Assembly (NCBI GenBank): GCA_900167215.1
Contig: FUZS01000015.1
Location: 1 to 64,000, forward strand
DNA from: [Eubacterium] yurii
Lineage (GTDB): Bacteria > Bacillota > Clostridia > Peptostreptococcales > Filifactoraceae
Length of the DNA: 64,000 bases
Direction of reading: 5' to 3'
In this document: piece by piece, positions 8,734 to 18,014 of the stretch
Numbering within the stretch: the stretch's first letter is position 1
Layout of the letters: every line of letters begins with the position of its first letter
Program-made: the position numbers and the translations under genes
The notes under the pieces: model-generated
What the model saw: the letters and a program-made list of their open reading frames with translations, nothing else
The model's database searches: none
What the model was told of the DNA's origin: nothing

Positions 8734-9301
8734 GGACTTTATATTAATTGCGCTATTGACGGCTCTGTATATGGTGATTTATATGCTATCTATGTTATTA
8801 ATAACACCGCTTGGAGCTTTTGGACATGCAATTAGTCCGGGAATTTGTGCAATTTTTTCCGGAACTGTAATTTATTTTATGTCTAAGAAACTTGGGAAGA
8901 TGTGGCAGTTTACTATTATGACTACTCTTGTCATGGCTTGTTTTACTCTTTTAGGTGGCGGATATATCCCGTGGTATATTACATCTATCGGAATGGCAAT
9001 AATAGCAGACTTTCTTGCTTCTAAACAGGGGAAGGATGTCAAAGTTATAAAAGTGGCAATAGCCTCAGGAATAATGCATGTGGGACAGGCATGGGGCGCA
9101 ATTATACCTGCAACATTTTTTTTAGACAGATTTAAATCTTATTGGATTATGAAAGGTCAATCAGCAGCTGAAATGGAGTCACATATTAAATATACTGCCG
9201 GAGTTTGGGGTCTTACTTCAAGTGTTATAGTATTTATTTTGGCTGTTTTGGGAGTGTATCTTGGATACTTTATTTTAAGGAAACACTTTAAGGAGTCTTA
9301 A
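8711..9301 (+). CDS. MptD-family putative ECF transporter S component
   Basis: 196 residues from the ATG at 8711. This start has a GGAGGA site at 8694-8699; an in-frame ATG at 8675 lies deep inside the ATPase gene and is less likely. It is a six-helix integral membrane protein of the MptD (Trep_Strep) family, the substrate-binding subunit of an ECF importer. It begins K-D-F-I-L-I-A-L-L-T-A-L-Y, the usual S-component first helix with small residues for docking to EcfT. The G-G-G-Y-I-P-W-Y block near 80 is shared by the family. Substrate is not known from sequence. The next gene starts 2 bp after the stop. Confidence 0.85.
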   Translation: MTNKLKVKDFILIALLTALYMVIYMLSMLLITPLGAFGHAISPGICAIFSGTVIYFMSKKLGKMWQFTIMTTLVMACFTLLGGGYIPWYITSIGMAIIADFLASKQGKDVKVIKVAIASGIMHVGQAWGAIIPATFFLDRFKSYWIMKGQSAAEMESHIKYTAGVWGLTSSVIVFILAVLGVYLGYFILRKHFKES

Positions 9302-9302
9302 G

Positions 9303-11048
9303 ATGGATATATTTAAACGATTGTTTACTTATGGTGAGGAGCGCAAAGGCTACATGATATTGGCAATGATACTTTCAGGTCTTGCTACCGTATTATCTTT
9401 TGTGCCTTATTACTTTTTGTGGCAAATGCTCAGAGAGATAACTATGAATGCAGACGGGGAAAGAATAAGCAGATTATCATATCTGATGTTTTCAAGCACA
9501 ATTCTATACACTGTAACATACTTGTGCGCTTTGTTGTGTAGTCATTTGTTTGCTTTTAGAATTGAAACAAATATGAGGAAGAAAGGGCTCAATGCTCTAC
9601 TTGATGCGTCATTTTCATTTTTTGACATGAATCCATCAGGGAAAACAAGAAAGATAATAGATGATAACTCTTCAAATACTCATACAATTGTAGCACACAT
9701 ATTGCCGGATTCTGTTAATGCTGTTCTTTTTCCTATATGTTTAGTGGTATTGTCTTTTATGGCCAATATCTATATAGGACTACTGATTATAGCTGCTATT
9801 ATCTTTGCTTTACTTTGTTTTAAATTCATGTATTCTGACCAGGAAACCATGAAAGAATATATGGAGGCATTGGAAGATATAAACTCAGAAACGGTTGAAT
9901 ATGTAAGAGGAATCCAAGTTATTAAGATATTTGACATGCTGGTAGAGTCTTTTGATAAGTTATATAAATCAATAATTACTTACTCTGAAGTTGTTAACCG
10001 TCAATGTCAAATGTTTAGAAGACCTTATGTATTGTTTCAAACTGTTATGCTTTGCTTGGCAGCTATGATTATCCCTGTAGCGTTTAAACTATTGCCTGAT
10101 GCTCAAAATACCGGAGAAATTGTAAGCTTGGTAGTATTTTTTGCGTCCTTTTCAGGACTTTTAATGGGAGCCTTTATGAAAGTTATGTTTTTTAGCAAAA
10201 ACTTTCAGTTTGGGGAAGATGCTATTAATAAGTTAGAAGGATTGTTTAAAGAAATGGATAAAAACAAACTTACTCATGGCGATGTTTCAGAAATGACAAG
10301 TTATGACATTTCTTTTGATAAAGTTACTTTTTGCTATGAAGAAGGAATTAATGTACTTGAAAATTTAAGTATAGAGTTTCCTGCAGGTAGGAGATACGCT
10401 CTTGTTGGTTCATCCGGAGGAGGAAAATCAACTATTGCCAAACTGATATCAGGTTTTTATCCTGTCTCTTCAGGAGGAATAAAGATAGGCGGCAAAGATA
10501 TTAGCGAATATAGGAGCGATGTGCTCGAAAAAAATATAGCCTTTGTATTTCAAAATGCCAAATTATTTAAAACCAGCATTTATGAAAATGTACTAATCGG
10601 AAATCCTAAAAGCTCTCATGAAGAAGTGATGAAGGCTTTAGAGCTTGCAATGTGCGGAAGTATACTTGATAAATTTGAGAGTAGAGAAAATACCGTAATA
10701 GGTGCAAAGGGGGTTCATTTGTCAGGAGGAGAAACTCAAAGAATAGCTATAGCAAGAGCAATCCTTAAGAATGCACCGATTATTATCTTTGATGAAGCAA
10801 GTGCCGCCAGTGATCCGGAAAATGAGTATGAAATGCAACAGGCGTTTACAGAACTAATGAGAGGAAAAACTGTAATCATGATAGCCCATCGTCTTTCCAG
10901 CATTAGAGATGTTGATGAAATATTGGTCATAGAAAATGGAAAAGTCATTGAATGTGGATCACATTATGAACTTATTTCTAAGGAAAGCAAGTATAAAAAA
11001 TTACAAGAGCTTTATAGTAAGGCTAATGAATGGAGGCTGTCACAATGA
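9303..11048 (+). CDS. Exporter-fold ABC transporter subunit 1 (ATPase/permease), YbtP/IrtA-like
   Basis: 581 residues: an ABC transmembrane domain of six helices (about 15-300) then a nucleotide-binding domain with Walker A G-S-S-G-G-G-K-S-T (about 377), Q-loop Q-N-A-K-L-F, signature L-S-G-G-E-T-Q-R and Walker B I-I-I-F-D-E-A. The D-loop reads S-A-A-S-D instead of the common S-A-L-D. It is encoded with a second half-transporter (4-bp ATGA overlap), so the two very likely form a heterodimer. Exporter-fold pairs in operons with MptD-type ECF genes resemble the YbtPQ/IrtAB group that imports iron complexes; that role is inferred. Confidence 0.83.
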   Translation: MDIFKRLFTYGEERKGYMILAMILSGLATVLSFVPYYFLWQMLREITMNADGERISRLSYLMFSSTILYTVTYLCALLCSHLFAFRIETNMRKKGLNALLDASFSFFDMNPSGKTRKIIDDNSSNTHTIVAHILPDSVNAVLFPICLVVLSFMANIYIGLLIIAAIIFALLCFKFMYSDQETMKEYMEALEDINSETVEYVRGIQVIKIFDMLVESFDKLYKSIITYSEVVNRQCQMFRRPYVLFQTVMLCLAAMIIPVAFKLLPDAQNTGEIVSLVVFFASFSGLLMGAFMKVMFFSKNFQFGEDAINKLEGLFKEMDKNKLTHGDVSEMTSYDISFDKVTFCYEEGINVLENLSIEFPAGRRYALVGSSGGGKSTIAKLISGFYPVSSGGIKIGGKDISEYRSDVLEKNIAFVFQNAKLFKTSIYENVLIGNPKSSHEEVMKALELAMCGSILDKFESRENTVIGAKGVHLSGGETQRIAIARAILKNAPIIIFDEASAASDPENEYEMQQAFTELMRGKTVIMIAHRLSSIRDVDEILVIENGKVIECGSHYELISKESKYKKLQELYSKANEWRLSQ

Positions 11049-12763
11049 AAGAAAAAATACAAAGACATTTCTCCCTAACAGATAAAGGTACTACTAATTT
11101 ATTTAAGGCTGCAAGAACATCTTTTTGCAAATATTTAACTTTTATGTTACCGCCTATGTTGGTATTTATTTTTCTTCGTGATTTTACTAATAATCAGCTA
11201 AACAGTCTTTATTTTTATTTGCTGCTTTTAATTGCTATGGGCGTTTTGATGTATCTGGTAGTAGCAAGAGAGTATAAGCTTACTTATGATGTAACCTATG
11301 AAGAAAGCACAAATTTAAGAGTAGAACTGGCAAGGAAGATAAAAGACTTACCTCTTTCATATTTTTCAACACATAACTTATCCGATCTATCTCAAACTGT
11401 CATGATGGATGTTAGCAACATTGAAATGGCAATATCACATGCAGTGCCTGAAACCATGGGCTTTTTAGTGTTCTTTGTAATCGTAAGCATCATGTTATGC
11501 TTGGGAAATTTGGTTTTAGGACTTTGTGTGGTATTACCTATTTGGCTTGCATTAGCACTTATGTTCATAAGTAAAAAAATGCAAACTAGAAATGTAAAGA
11601 AATACTATGAAAGACTCCTTGATAATGCTAATTCATTCCAAGAAGCATTTGAAATGCAACAGGAAATAAAGAGCTATTCTATGCAAGATAAGATACGTAA
11701 AGATGTAGTAGAAAAACTTACAGATACTGAAAAACTTCATATTTCTGCAGAATTTACCATGGCAATAATGAGCGGTGTTATCGGAATACTTCCACTTATA
11801 GGACCGGTACTTGTGGCTGTATTTGGTGCAAATTTCTTTTCTAATGGAAATATAAGTTTACTTTATTATGTCGGATATCTTATGGCGGCTACAACAATAT
11901 CTCATAATTATGCCAACCTGTCCGAGTTTATATTGGTGATGTTTTATTTTGAAGATAGCTATGGAAGAATTAGAGATTTAAGAGATGTGCCAAGTCAAAA
12001 GGGCTTAGAAAAGGACATTTCAAAATTTGATATTTGCTTTAAAGACGTGGAATTTAAATATGTAGATAACAAAGTAATAAATGGAGTGAGTTTTACAGCT
12101 AAGCAAAATGAAGTTACAGCTATTGTAGGTCCTTCAGGTTGTGGGAAAACTACAATTCTAAGATTGTTGTCAAGATTATACGATTACGATAAAGGCTCAA
12201 TAACAATTGGAGGGGAGGATATCAAAGAGATAAGTACAAAATCCCTATATAAAAACATATCAATTGTGTTTCAAAATGTAGAGCTTTTCAATACCAGCAT
12301 CATGGAAAATATCAGAATGGGAAGAAAAGGTGCTACAGATGAAGAAGTTTTGGAGGCAGCGAGATTGGCAAATGTTGATAAGATAGTAGAATCATTAGCT
12401 GATGGATATAATACAATAATCGGCGAGAACGGATCCAAGCTTTCAGGAGGAGAAAGACAGCGTATATCTATTGCAAGAGCATTTCTTAAAGATGCAGCTA
12501 TTATATTGCTTGATGAAATATCAGCTTCTCTTGATGTTGAAAATGAAATGGAAATTCAAAATAGTATAAATAAATTGATTGAGAATAAAACTGTTATAAT
12601 AGTTTCCCATAGAATGAAATCTGTAGAAAAAGCTGATAAGATAATTGTTATGAATGAGGGAAAAGTGGAGAGCGTAGGAAGACACGATGAACTCTTGAAA
12701 AACTCTATTTTATACAAGGAAATGGTTAAAAAATCTCAGCAAACAGAAAAACATATTTATTAA
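11045..12763 (+). CDS. Exporter-fold ABC transporter subunit 2 (ATPase/permease), YbtQ/IrtB-like
   Basis: 572 residues from the ATG at 11045, chosen because it forms an ATGA overlap with the previous stop and has GGAGG at 11032-11036; an ATG at 11030 would place that site inside the gene. It has six helices (about 30-300) and a nucleotide-binding domain with Walker A G-P-S-G-C-G-K-T-T (about 370), Q-loop Q-N-V-E-L-F-N-T-S, signature L-S-G-G-E-R-Q-R, Walker B I-I-L-L-D-E-I and H-loop V-S-H-R. The ATPase site looks fully competent. A terminator follows 12 bp after the stop, ending the five-gene operon. Confidence 0.85.
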   Translation: MKEKIQRHFSLTDKGTTNLFKAARTSFCKYLTFMLPPMLVFIFLRDFTNNQLNSLYFYLLLLIAMGVLMYLVVAREYKLTYDVTYEESTNLRVELARKIKDLPLSYFSTHNLSDLSQTVMMDVSNIEMAISHAVPETMGFLVFFVIVSIMLCLGNLVLGLCVVLPIWLALALMFISKKMQTRNVKKYYERLLDNANSFQEAFEMQQEIKSYSMQDKIRKDVVEKLTDTEKLHISAEFTMAIMSGVIGILPLIGPVLVAVFGANFFSNGNISLLYYVGYLMAATTISHNYANLSEFILVMFYFEDSYGRIRDLRDVPSQKGLEKDISKFDICFKDVEFKYVDNKVINGVSFTAKQNEVTAIVGPSGCGKTTILRLLSRLYDYDKGSITIGGEDIKEISTKSLYKNISIVFQNVELFNTSIMENIRMGRKGATDEEVLEAARLANVDKIVESLADGYNTIIGENGSKLSGGERQRISIARAFLKDAAIILLDEISASLDVENEMEIQNSINKLIENKTVIIVSHRMKSVEKADKIIVMNEGKVESVGRHDELLKNSILYKEMVKKSQQTEKHIY

Positions 12764-12774
12764 TATGCTTGTTT

Positions 12775-12812
12775 AAAAAGGCTATGTAACTGAAAAGAGC
12801 ATAGCCTTTTTT
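12775..12812 (+). terminator. Intrinsic terminator of the ECF/ABC operon
   Basis: A perfect 12-bp stem (AAAAAGGCTATG/CATAGCCTTTTT) with a 13-nt loop, ending in T residues. Confidence 0.9.
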
Positions 12813-12826
12813 GTTTCTATTATTAA

Positions 12827-12935
12827 TACTATATATGTTTAATCTATGGATAAGCTTCATCGTTAATTAAAAAATAGTATAATATTTATGATTGCACTGA
12901 AAATCTACTATCCATTATTTTATTAGATTTTAGTA
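12827..12935 (-). repeat. Family C MITE-like repeat
   Basis: 109 bp, reverse orientation. Read on the minus strand it starts TACTAAAATCTAATAAAAT and ends near ATCCATAGATTAAAC..TAGTA. It matches the family C copy at 49784-49905 at both ends. Together with the family A copy at 13011 it accounts for much of the otherwise empty 12764-13447 gap. Confidence 0.6.
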
Positions 12936-13010
12936 TAAGATAATAATATAGATATAGAGTATAATGAAATAAAAAGTCAAGAGTAGATTTGCCATTACAT
13001 ACAATATTTA

Positions 13011-13123
13011 TACTAAAAACTTATCAAAAAGCCATGTGATTTTATAACAGCAAATTATTGACAATCTGCAAAATGTGTAATTTGGTAAAATAACGTTCTT
13101 GGCATTATAAACAGTGATTAGTA
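13011..13123 (-). repeat. Family A MITE-like repeat
   Basis: 113 bp, reverse orientation, TACTAAAAACTTATCAAAAA at the left and TGATTAGTA at the right. Closely similar along its whole length to the copy at 37960-38072, with TA at both borders as expected for IS630/Tc-type insertions. Confidence 0.75.
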
Positions 13124-13447
13124 TTACTTTTGCAGAGGGAAACAGAATATAATTTGTTTATAAAAAAATGTATTTGATGATAATATTGTGTAAGAAGTAC
13201 AAATAGTATTCTTTGGGAAAAGAAGTGTTTGCAAAAATTAAAGTATATCAATTAATTTTATTTTGTAAATGAATTGTAATGTAAAAAATAGATAGTATGT
13301 GATTTAACGTGTTTAAATCGATATGATGGCGGTATATTATTGATATTGTACGATTAATTTTGCAAAATAATGAGTAGAAAAAATGATTATAAATTTATAG
13401 ACAAAGAATATTTTAAAATCTCATTGATTTTTAAGGAAGGATATATC

Positions 13448-14812
13448 ATGAATAAAAAAGTGGATAATATAATTATAGGATTTGGTAAAGCCGGAAAGAC
13501 ATTGGCTAATTATTTAGGTAATAAAGGAGAAAAGACTGTATTAGTTGAGAAATCTTCTTCAATGTATGGAGGTACATGTATAAATGTAGGCTGTATACCA
13601 TCTAAATTCCTTGCAACATCAGCAGATAGAAGAAGTATCAGTGCCATGAGCAATGAAGAATACTATAAAAACTCCGTAGTAAATAAAAAAGCACTGATAG
13701 CAAAGTTAAATAAGGCAAATTATGATAAAGTTGCAAGTAATGACAATGTAGAAGTCATTGATGGACTTGCTTCATTTAAAGATGAACATACAATCATTAT
13801 ACAAACAGATAGTGAAGAATATGAAGTGTATGCCCAAAGAGTATTTATAAATACAGGCTCTACACCTTTTGTTCCGGATATCGAAGGCTTAAAAATAGAA
13901 AAGAGAATTCATACAAGTGAAACTTTGATGAATTTGGAAGAATTTCCACAATCTATGACAATATTTGGAAGCGGATTTATAGGGCTTGAATTTGCTGCAA
14001 GCTATGCAAAATTCGGTACAAAGCTGACAATTATTGATAAAGAGGATAGATTGTTGCCAAGAGAAGATGATGACGTGGCAAAAGAAGTCTTTGAATCTTA
14101 CAAGGCATTAGGAGTGGAATTTATATTTAATGCAGGCATTAACAGTGTAGAGCAAGATGATAACAGTGTTAAAATAACATATACAGTAAATGGTGAAAAA
14201 CTTCAAACTTCATCAGATATACTTTTGGTTGCTACAGGTAGAAAATCCACTGCTCAAGATTTGAATTTGGCAAATGCAGGAGTAGAAACAAATGAAAGAG
14301 GATTTATCAAGGTAAATAAGCATTTACAGACAAATAAAGATCATATTTTTGCTATGGGAGACATCAACGGTGGACCACAATTTACCTATGTATCTTTGGA
14401 TGACTATCGTATTGTAAAAAGCTATCTCGAAGATAAGGGTAGCTATTGTATAGATGATAGACAGCCAATAGCTTTTTCTGCATTTTTACACCCGACATTT
14501 TCTAAGGTGGGGCTAAGCGAAAAAGACGCAATAAAGGCAGGATACAATATCAAGGTAGCGACATTGCCTGTAACTGCTATTCCAAAAGCAAAGATTCTTG
14601 GAAATCAAACAGGGATTTACAAAGCGGTGGTTGATGCTGATACAAATCAAATTTTGGGAGTAGTTTTATTTGGAGAAGACTCTCATGAGGTTATCAATAT
14701 TGTTGTTTTGGCAATGATTATGAAACAACCATATACAGTGCTTGCAAATCAGATTTTTACTCATCCTACAATGGCAGAAGCACTTAATGACTTATTTAGC
14801 TTAATAAAATAA
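13448..14812 (+). CDS. FAD-dependent disulfide oxidoreductase, RclA/Har (hypothiocyanous acid reductase)-like
   Basis: 454 residues from the ATG at 13448, which has AGGAAGGA upstream; an in-frame ATG at 13370 lacks a site and adds a non-family leader. The N-terminal FAD fold starts I-I-I-G-F-G-K-A-G-K-T. The redox disulfide is C44-I-N-V-G-C49 in G-G-T-C-I-N-V-G-C-I-P-S-K. The NAD(P) fold has F-G-S-G-F-I-G-L-E-F near residue 176, A-M-G-D-I-N-G-G binds FAD, and the C-terminal dimer domain ends T-H-P-T-M-A-E-A-L-N-D-L. The F-G-K-A-G-K-T start and M-Y-G-G-T-C block are those of RclA/Har enzymes, which reduce hypothiocyanous or hypochlorous stress products, rather than of lipoamide dehydrogenase. 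No pyruvate dehydrogenase genes adjoin. The exact oxidant substrate is inferred. Confidence 0.8.
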   Translation: MNKKVDNIIIGFGKAGKTLANYLGNKGEKTVLVEKSSSMYGGTCINVGCIPSKFLATSADRRSISAMSNEEYYKNSVVNKKALIAKLNKANYDKVASNDNVEVIDGLASFKDEHTIIIQTDSEEYEVYAQRVFINTGSTPFVPDIEGLKIEKRIHTSETLMNLEEFPQSMTIFGSGFIGLEFAASYAKFGTKLTIIDKEDRLLPREDDDVAKEVFESYKALGVEFIFNAGINSVEQDDNSVKITYTVNGEKLQTSSDILLVATGRKSTAQDLNLANAGVETNERGFIKVNKHLQTNKDHIFAMGDINGGPQFTYVSLDDYRIVKSYLEDKGSYCIDDRQPIAFSAFLHPTFSKVGLSEKDAIKAGYNIKVATLPVTAIPKAKILGNQTGIYKAVVDADTNQILGVVLFGEDSHEVINIVVLAMIMKQPYTVLANQIFTHPTMAEALNDLFSLIK

Positions 14813-14989
14813 GATGTCTAAGGATAAATCGAATTATTAAGTGAATTTTTCTTAGAATTAGCTTAACACATACTTCAACTATAGTGTTTTAAGAAAGCTT
14901 ATGGTTTTTTATGAAATATAAGCCTTAGTTTATCATAAGTATACTATTCTAAAATATAGCAAAAAACAGTAAAGCATTTTGATATAATA

Positions 14990-15040
14990 CTCCATAAGTA
15001 GACAAGGTAAATAAGCAGAACTACTTATGGAGGTTTTTTT
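14990..15040 (+). terminator. Hairpin terminator downstream of the RclA/Har-like gene
   Basis: A perfect 12-bp inverted repeat (CTCCATAAGTAG with CTACTTATGGAG) around a 19-nt loop is followed by GTTTTTTT. It lies 180 bp after the stop codon. A TATAAT at 14983-14988 abuts it, so a very short separate RNA cannot be excluded. Confidence 0.7.
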
Positions 15041-15054
15041 ATGGCTTTGTCTAA

Positions 15055-15158
15055 TACTAATCGTTATTTATAATGTCAAGATAGTTATTTTAGCAAATTA
15101 TTCTTTTTGCAACTTATCAATAACTAAAATTAAATTGTTTTTTGATAGCTTTTTGGTA
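15055..15158 (+). repeat. Family A MITE-like repeat, short copy
   Basis: 104 bp from TACTAATC to TTTTTGGTA, forward orientation. The core ATAGTTATTTTAGCAAATTA is nearly identical to the other copies. Confidence 0.7.
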
Positions 15159-15196
15159 TAATATTTAATGTTTTAAAAGAAAATAATTTATATTAA

Positions 15197-15424
15197 CTCA
15201 ACTTTCCCACATGAAAAACACATTAAAAATATTGAAATTTGAGTATATTTTAAAAATACAATATTATACTTGACATAGTTTTTTTTCAGTGTTTTCATTT
15301 TTTTATAAATATGCAAATTTCAATAAATATCATTCAGAAAATTTTGTGTCAAGTAGTGTATTAAAAAATCAATGAATACTTAAATTTTAATAAAACTTAG
15401 GATAATTTTAGTGGGAAAGTTGAG
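15197..15424 (+). repeat. Family B MITE-like element with 7-bp target duplication
   Basis: 228 bp bounded by CTCAACTTTCCCAC and its exact inverse GTGGGAAAGTTGAG. Both sides are flanked by the 7-mer ATATTAA (15190-15196 and 15425-15431), consistent with a target-site duplication. No ORF inside. It is homologous over its length, in reverse, to 38165-38389. With the family A copy and terminator it fills the 14813-15593 gap. Confidence 0.75.
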
Positions 15425-15593
15425 ATATTAATTAAAGCAAGTGAATTACAATTTATATACATTGATTTTAAGAATATATATGTTGATTCAAATACACCGG
15501 TAAATATGTAGAACTATTAAAGTGATAAAAAATATAGTATAATGTCAATAGACATTTGAAGAAATAAACTGGAATTTGTAGTAAGGAGAAATA

Positions 15594-16271
15594 GTGAAAA
15601 GATTTTTAATAATTATAATCGGTGGAATTGCTTATGGTATGGCTCTCCTTTTTTGTGGAAATATATTTGAACTTAGTGACAGTCAGATGAAGTTGCTATA
15701 TATATGTTCTGCTATAGCAATTTTTATAATTACTTTAACAATAAACCTTGTATATAATTTTATTTATGCAAGGAAGATTAATAAACTAATTCCGCTATTA
15801 GAAGAAGAAAAGTATGATGATTATCTTGATAAGATGACTGCTATAAGAAATAAAGTAAAATCAAAGTATATTAGAGATACAGCTCAACTTAATCTTAGTC
15901 CGGCTTTGTTGGGAAAGAAAGAATATACAACTGCAGTAAAAATACTGGAAGAATTGGAAAGTGATGTACGAAAAGTTCCTTTATCAGATATGGTAAGAAG
16001 GCTTAATCTTTGCTTTTGTCATTTCTATCTTAAGAATTACGATAAGGCGGAAGCTTTGTATATTAACAGTAAAGAACTTTTTGATAGATACAAAAATATA
16101 GAAATTTATCATAAGAATTTTGTGCTATTAGATTTGTTTATGGATATATGTTGCAGGGGTAAAAAAGATGGGCTTGCAGAGCGTATCAAGGAATCAAGGA
16201 CAAAGTTCACTGATAGAAATCTTGTAGGAGATTTTGATTATCTTGACTCACTGCTTGAAGAAAAAGACTAA
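15594..16271 (+). CDS. Hypothetical membrane-anchored protein with TPR-like region
   Basis: 225 residues starting with GTG, 7 nt after AAGGAG. Two hydrophobic helices (about 3-22 and 34-55) are followed by a short basic segment and a cytoplasmic helical region. The patterns Y-T-T-A-V-K-I-L-E-E-L and N-Y-D-K-A-E-A-L-Y suggest two or three tetratricopeptide-like repeats. Not assigned to a named family. Standalone gene; a plausible role is as a protein-interaction scaffold at the membrane, but no substrate can be named. Confidence 0.7.
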   Translation: MKRFLIIIIGGIAYGMALLFCGNIFELSDSQMKLLYICSAIAIFIITLTINLVYNFIYARKINKLIPLLEEEKYDDYLDKMTAIRNKVKSKYIRDTAQLNLSPALLGKKEYTTAVKILEELESDVRKVPLSDMVRRLNLCFCHFYLKNYDKAEALYINSKELFDRYKNIEIYHKNFVLLDLFMDICCRGKKDGLAERIKESRTKFTDRNLVGDFDYLDSLLEEKD

Positions 16272-16432
16272 TCTCAAATCTTTAAACTCTGTTGGAACAA
16301 AAAAATCAATTTGATTAATAATTTAGAAAAATTATAGTGGTTTGAAGATAATGACACATAGTCTATAGTTCGCATTCATAGTGCAGGTGTAAATCAGAAT
16401 TATAAAAAGAGTATTGGATGGGAGTGATGATA

Positions 16433-16897
16433 ATGCCACAGATGACTAAGGGCGGAAAGTATATTTTCGGTTGGTCAAGGATAAGAGTAGATGGAGAACT
16501 AAGCTTTCCAAGAATGGCAGTAGAAGAATATAAGCTGGAAGAAGAAAAATATATTTATATTGTTTCAGGGAGTAAGCAAACAGGGGGTTTTAGTGTAATG
16601 ACAGAGCCTTTACTTTCTAATTCAAAACTCAAGAATATTTTGATAGACAATCCATATTTGGTAGATAGAAGTATTGGAGAGGGAGAATTAATTTCTTACA
16701 AAGGAAGAAAATATGCTTGGCTTACACTAAAAAACGATACTATTAGACTTCCTGAGAATTTGATGAAGAGTTTAGGAATAGAAGTGGGAGATAGGCTATT
16801 AGCCATTCGTAGTAGTGATATTGCTTTTACAATGGGATTAAGAGGTTCACTGATAGATAAAGCAAATAGTTATGAGGGACAGATTGAGATTTATTAA
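16433..16897 (+). CDS. Small protein with possible AbrB/SpoVT-like swapped-hairpin segment
   Basis: 154 residues from the ATG at 16433 (GGGAG 8 nt upstream); an in-frame ATG at 16418 is the less likely alternative. The sequence starts M-P-Q-M-T-K-G-G-K-Y-I-F-G-W-S. It contains R-L-P-E-N-L-M-K-S-L-G-I-E-V-G-D-R-L-L-A-I-R-S-S near residue 115, which has the spacing of an AbrB-type beta-hairpin (polar residues, leucine, G-I-x-x-G-D-x-L). A transcription-factor-like or purely structural role is possible. It is a solitary gene, not recognised with certainty. Confidence 0.65.
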   Translation: MPQMTKGGKYIFGWSRIRVDGELSFPRMAVEEYKLEEEKYIYIVSGSKQTGGFSVMTEPLLSNSKLKNILIDNPYLVDRSIGEGELISYKGRKYAWLTLKNDTIRLPENLMKSLGIEVGDRLLAIRSSDIAFTMGLRGSLIDKANSYEGQIEIY

Positions 16898-17220
16898 GGA
16901 ACTATTATTTTGATGAATTATATAGTTTAAATCTATGTAGCTTGTATTGGTATGATAAAACATAGAAAGTGATTGTATATTTAATTTAGCGTAAATACTA
17001 AACTTTGATTAAACTATGGATTTTATCGGTTCTATCATTGTGATACTCTTTACCATATCTTTTGTTAATAAATTTTTAGTTTTTATAAATTGATAGATTA
17101 TGATATAATATACTTAGTTCTGTATGTTGAGTCATATAGAAATAAAATATTAATATTATCTATAGAATATATGGAATATCAGTCCTACACTATATATAAA
17201 ATAGAAAAGGAGTGTAGAGT
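16898..17220. other. Gene-free gap
   Basis: No gene. From 16996 (TACTAAACTTTGATTAAAC) the sequence resembles a diverged end of the family C repeat. A TATAAT at 17104 may belong to the promoter of the next gene. An AAAAGGAG ribosome site ends the gap. Confidence 0.4.
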
Positions 17221-17643
17221 ATGAAAAAATACATTGCAAAGTTATTATGGATAGGTATAGTAATTATTTCTATTTTGTTGGTATTGCTTGCCGTTGGAAA
17301 GCATATATATATTGTAGCTCAGTATTATTCTTTTCCCAAGACACAAGCTCGTGTACTTTCGGTACATAATTACCAAAGAAGAAGCGAAACACAAGAAATG
17401 AAGTATGGTAGTCGTATTCACTTGCAGTATACTGTTAATGGTAAGCAGATACAGGGTTGGTTGGAATATAAAACAGATTCTATTATCGAAGTTGGCGAAA
17501 TCATTACAATAGCCTATAATCCTGATAATCCGACACAATGTAAATATATGAAGTTTGATATCATTAAGATAATGGCTTTTGTTGCAGCGGTTCTCTGTAT
17601 AGCATGGATGTGTAGGAAGACTTTTAAATCTCCAAAAAAATAA
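17221..17643 (+). CDS. DUF3592 domain membrane protein
   Basis: 140 residues: a first transmembrane helix (about 8-32), an extracytoplasmic beta-rich domain and a second helix (about 113-132) with a short basic tail. The middle (A-R-V-L-S-V...I-H-L-Q-Y-T-V-N-G-K...V-G-E-I-I-T-I-A-Y-N-P-D-N-P) is the DUF3592 pattern, a family of unknown function. AAAAGGAG lies 9 nt before the ATG. Monocistronic as far as can be seen; the following 371 bp (17644-18014) are AT-rich and contain nothing I can identify. Confidence 0.75.
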   Translation: MKKYIAKLLWIGIVIISILLVLLAVGKHIYIVAQYYSFPKTQARVLSVHNYQRRSETQEMKYGSRIHLQYTVNGKQIQGWLEYKTDSIIEVGEIITIAYNPDNPTQCKYMKFDIIKIMAFVAAVLCIAWMCRKTFKSPKK

Positions 17644-18014
17644 ATTCTCACATTTTTACAATTTACCAAAAATATGAAAAACAGTTTAAAGAAGTATTGA
17701 AAAATATTAATTAAAGATAAACTATGATGAAGTAAAAGTTTAATTTTTCAAATACAATTAAAAAATATCAATATTTTTTCAAAGAATATTTACAGTATTT
17801 CTTGAATAAATTAAATAATGGAGGCTTAATCTTATATATTTGTACATCTATTTAATAGTTCTTACATATGGCATATATTATGGATGCAAGGCATGTTAAA
17901 CTTAGAGAAAACAGACTTTATTTAAATAAATATTATTGAAAATAATCAGGGAAAAGTAGTAGTACTTGGAAAAAATTGAGAATATTTTGAATATTATAAT
18001 TCTTGGAGAAAAAG

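Noticed and set aside
13448-14812. Annotation as dihydrolipoamide dehydrogenase (lpdA)
   Set aside because: The N-terminal and redox motifs fit RclA/Har better, and no 2-oxoacid dehydrogenase or glycine cleavage genes are nearby.
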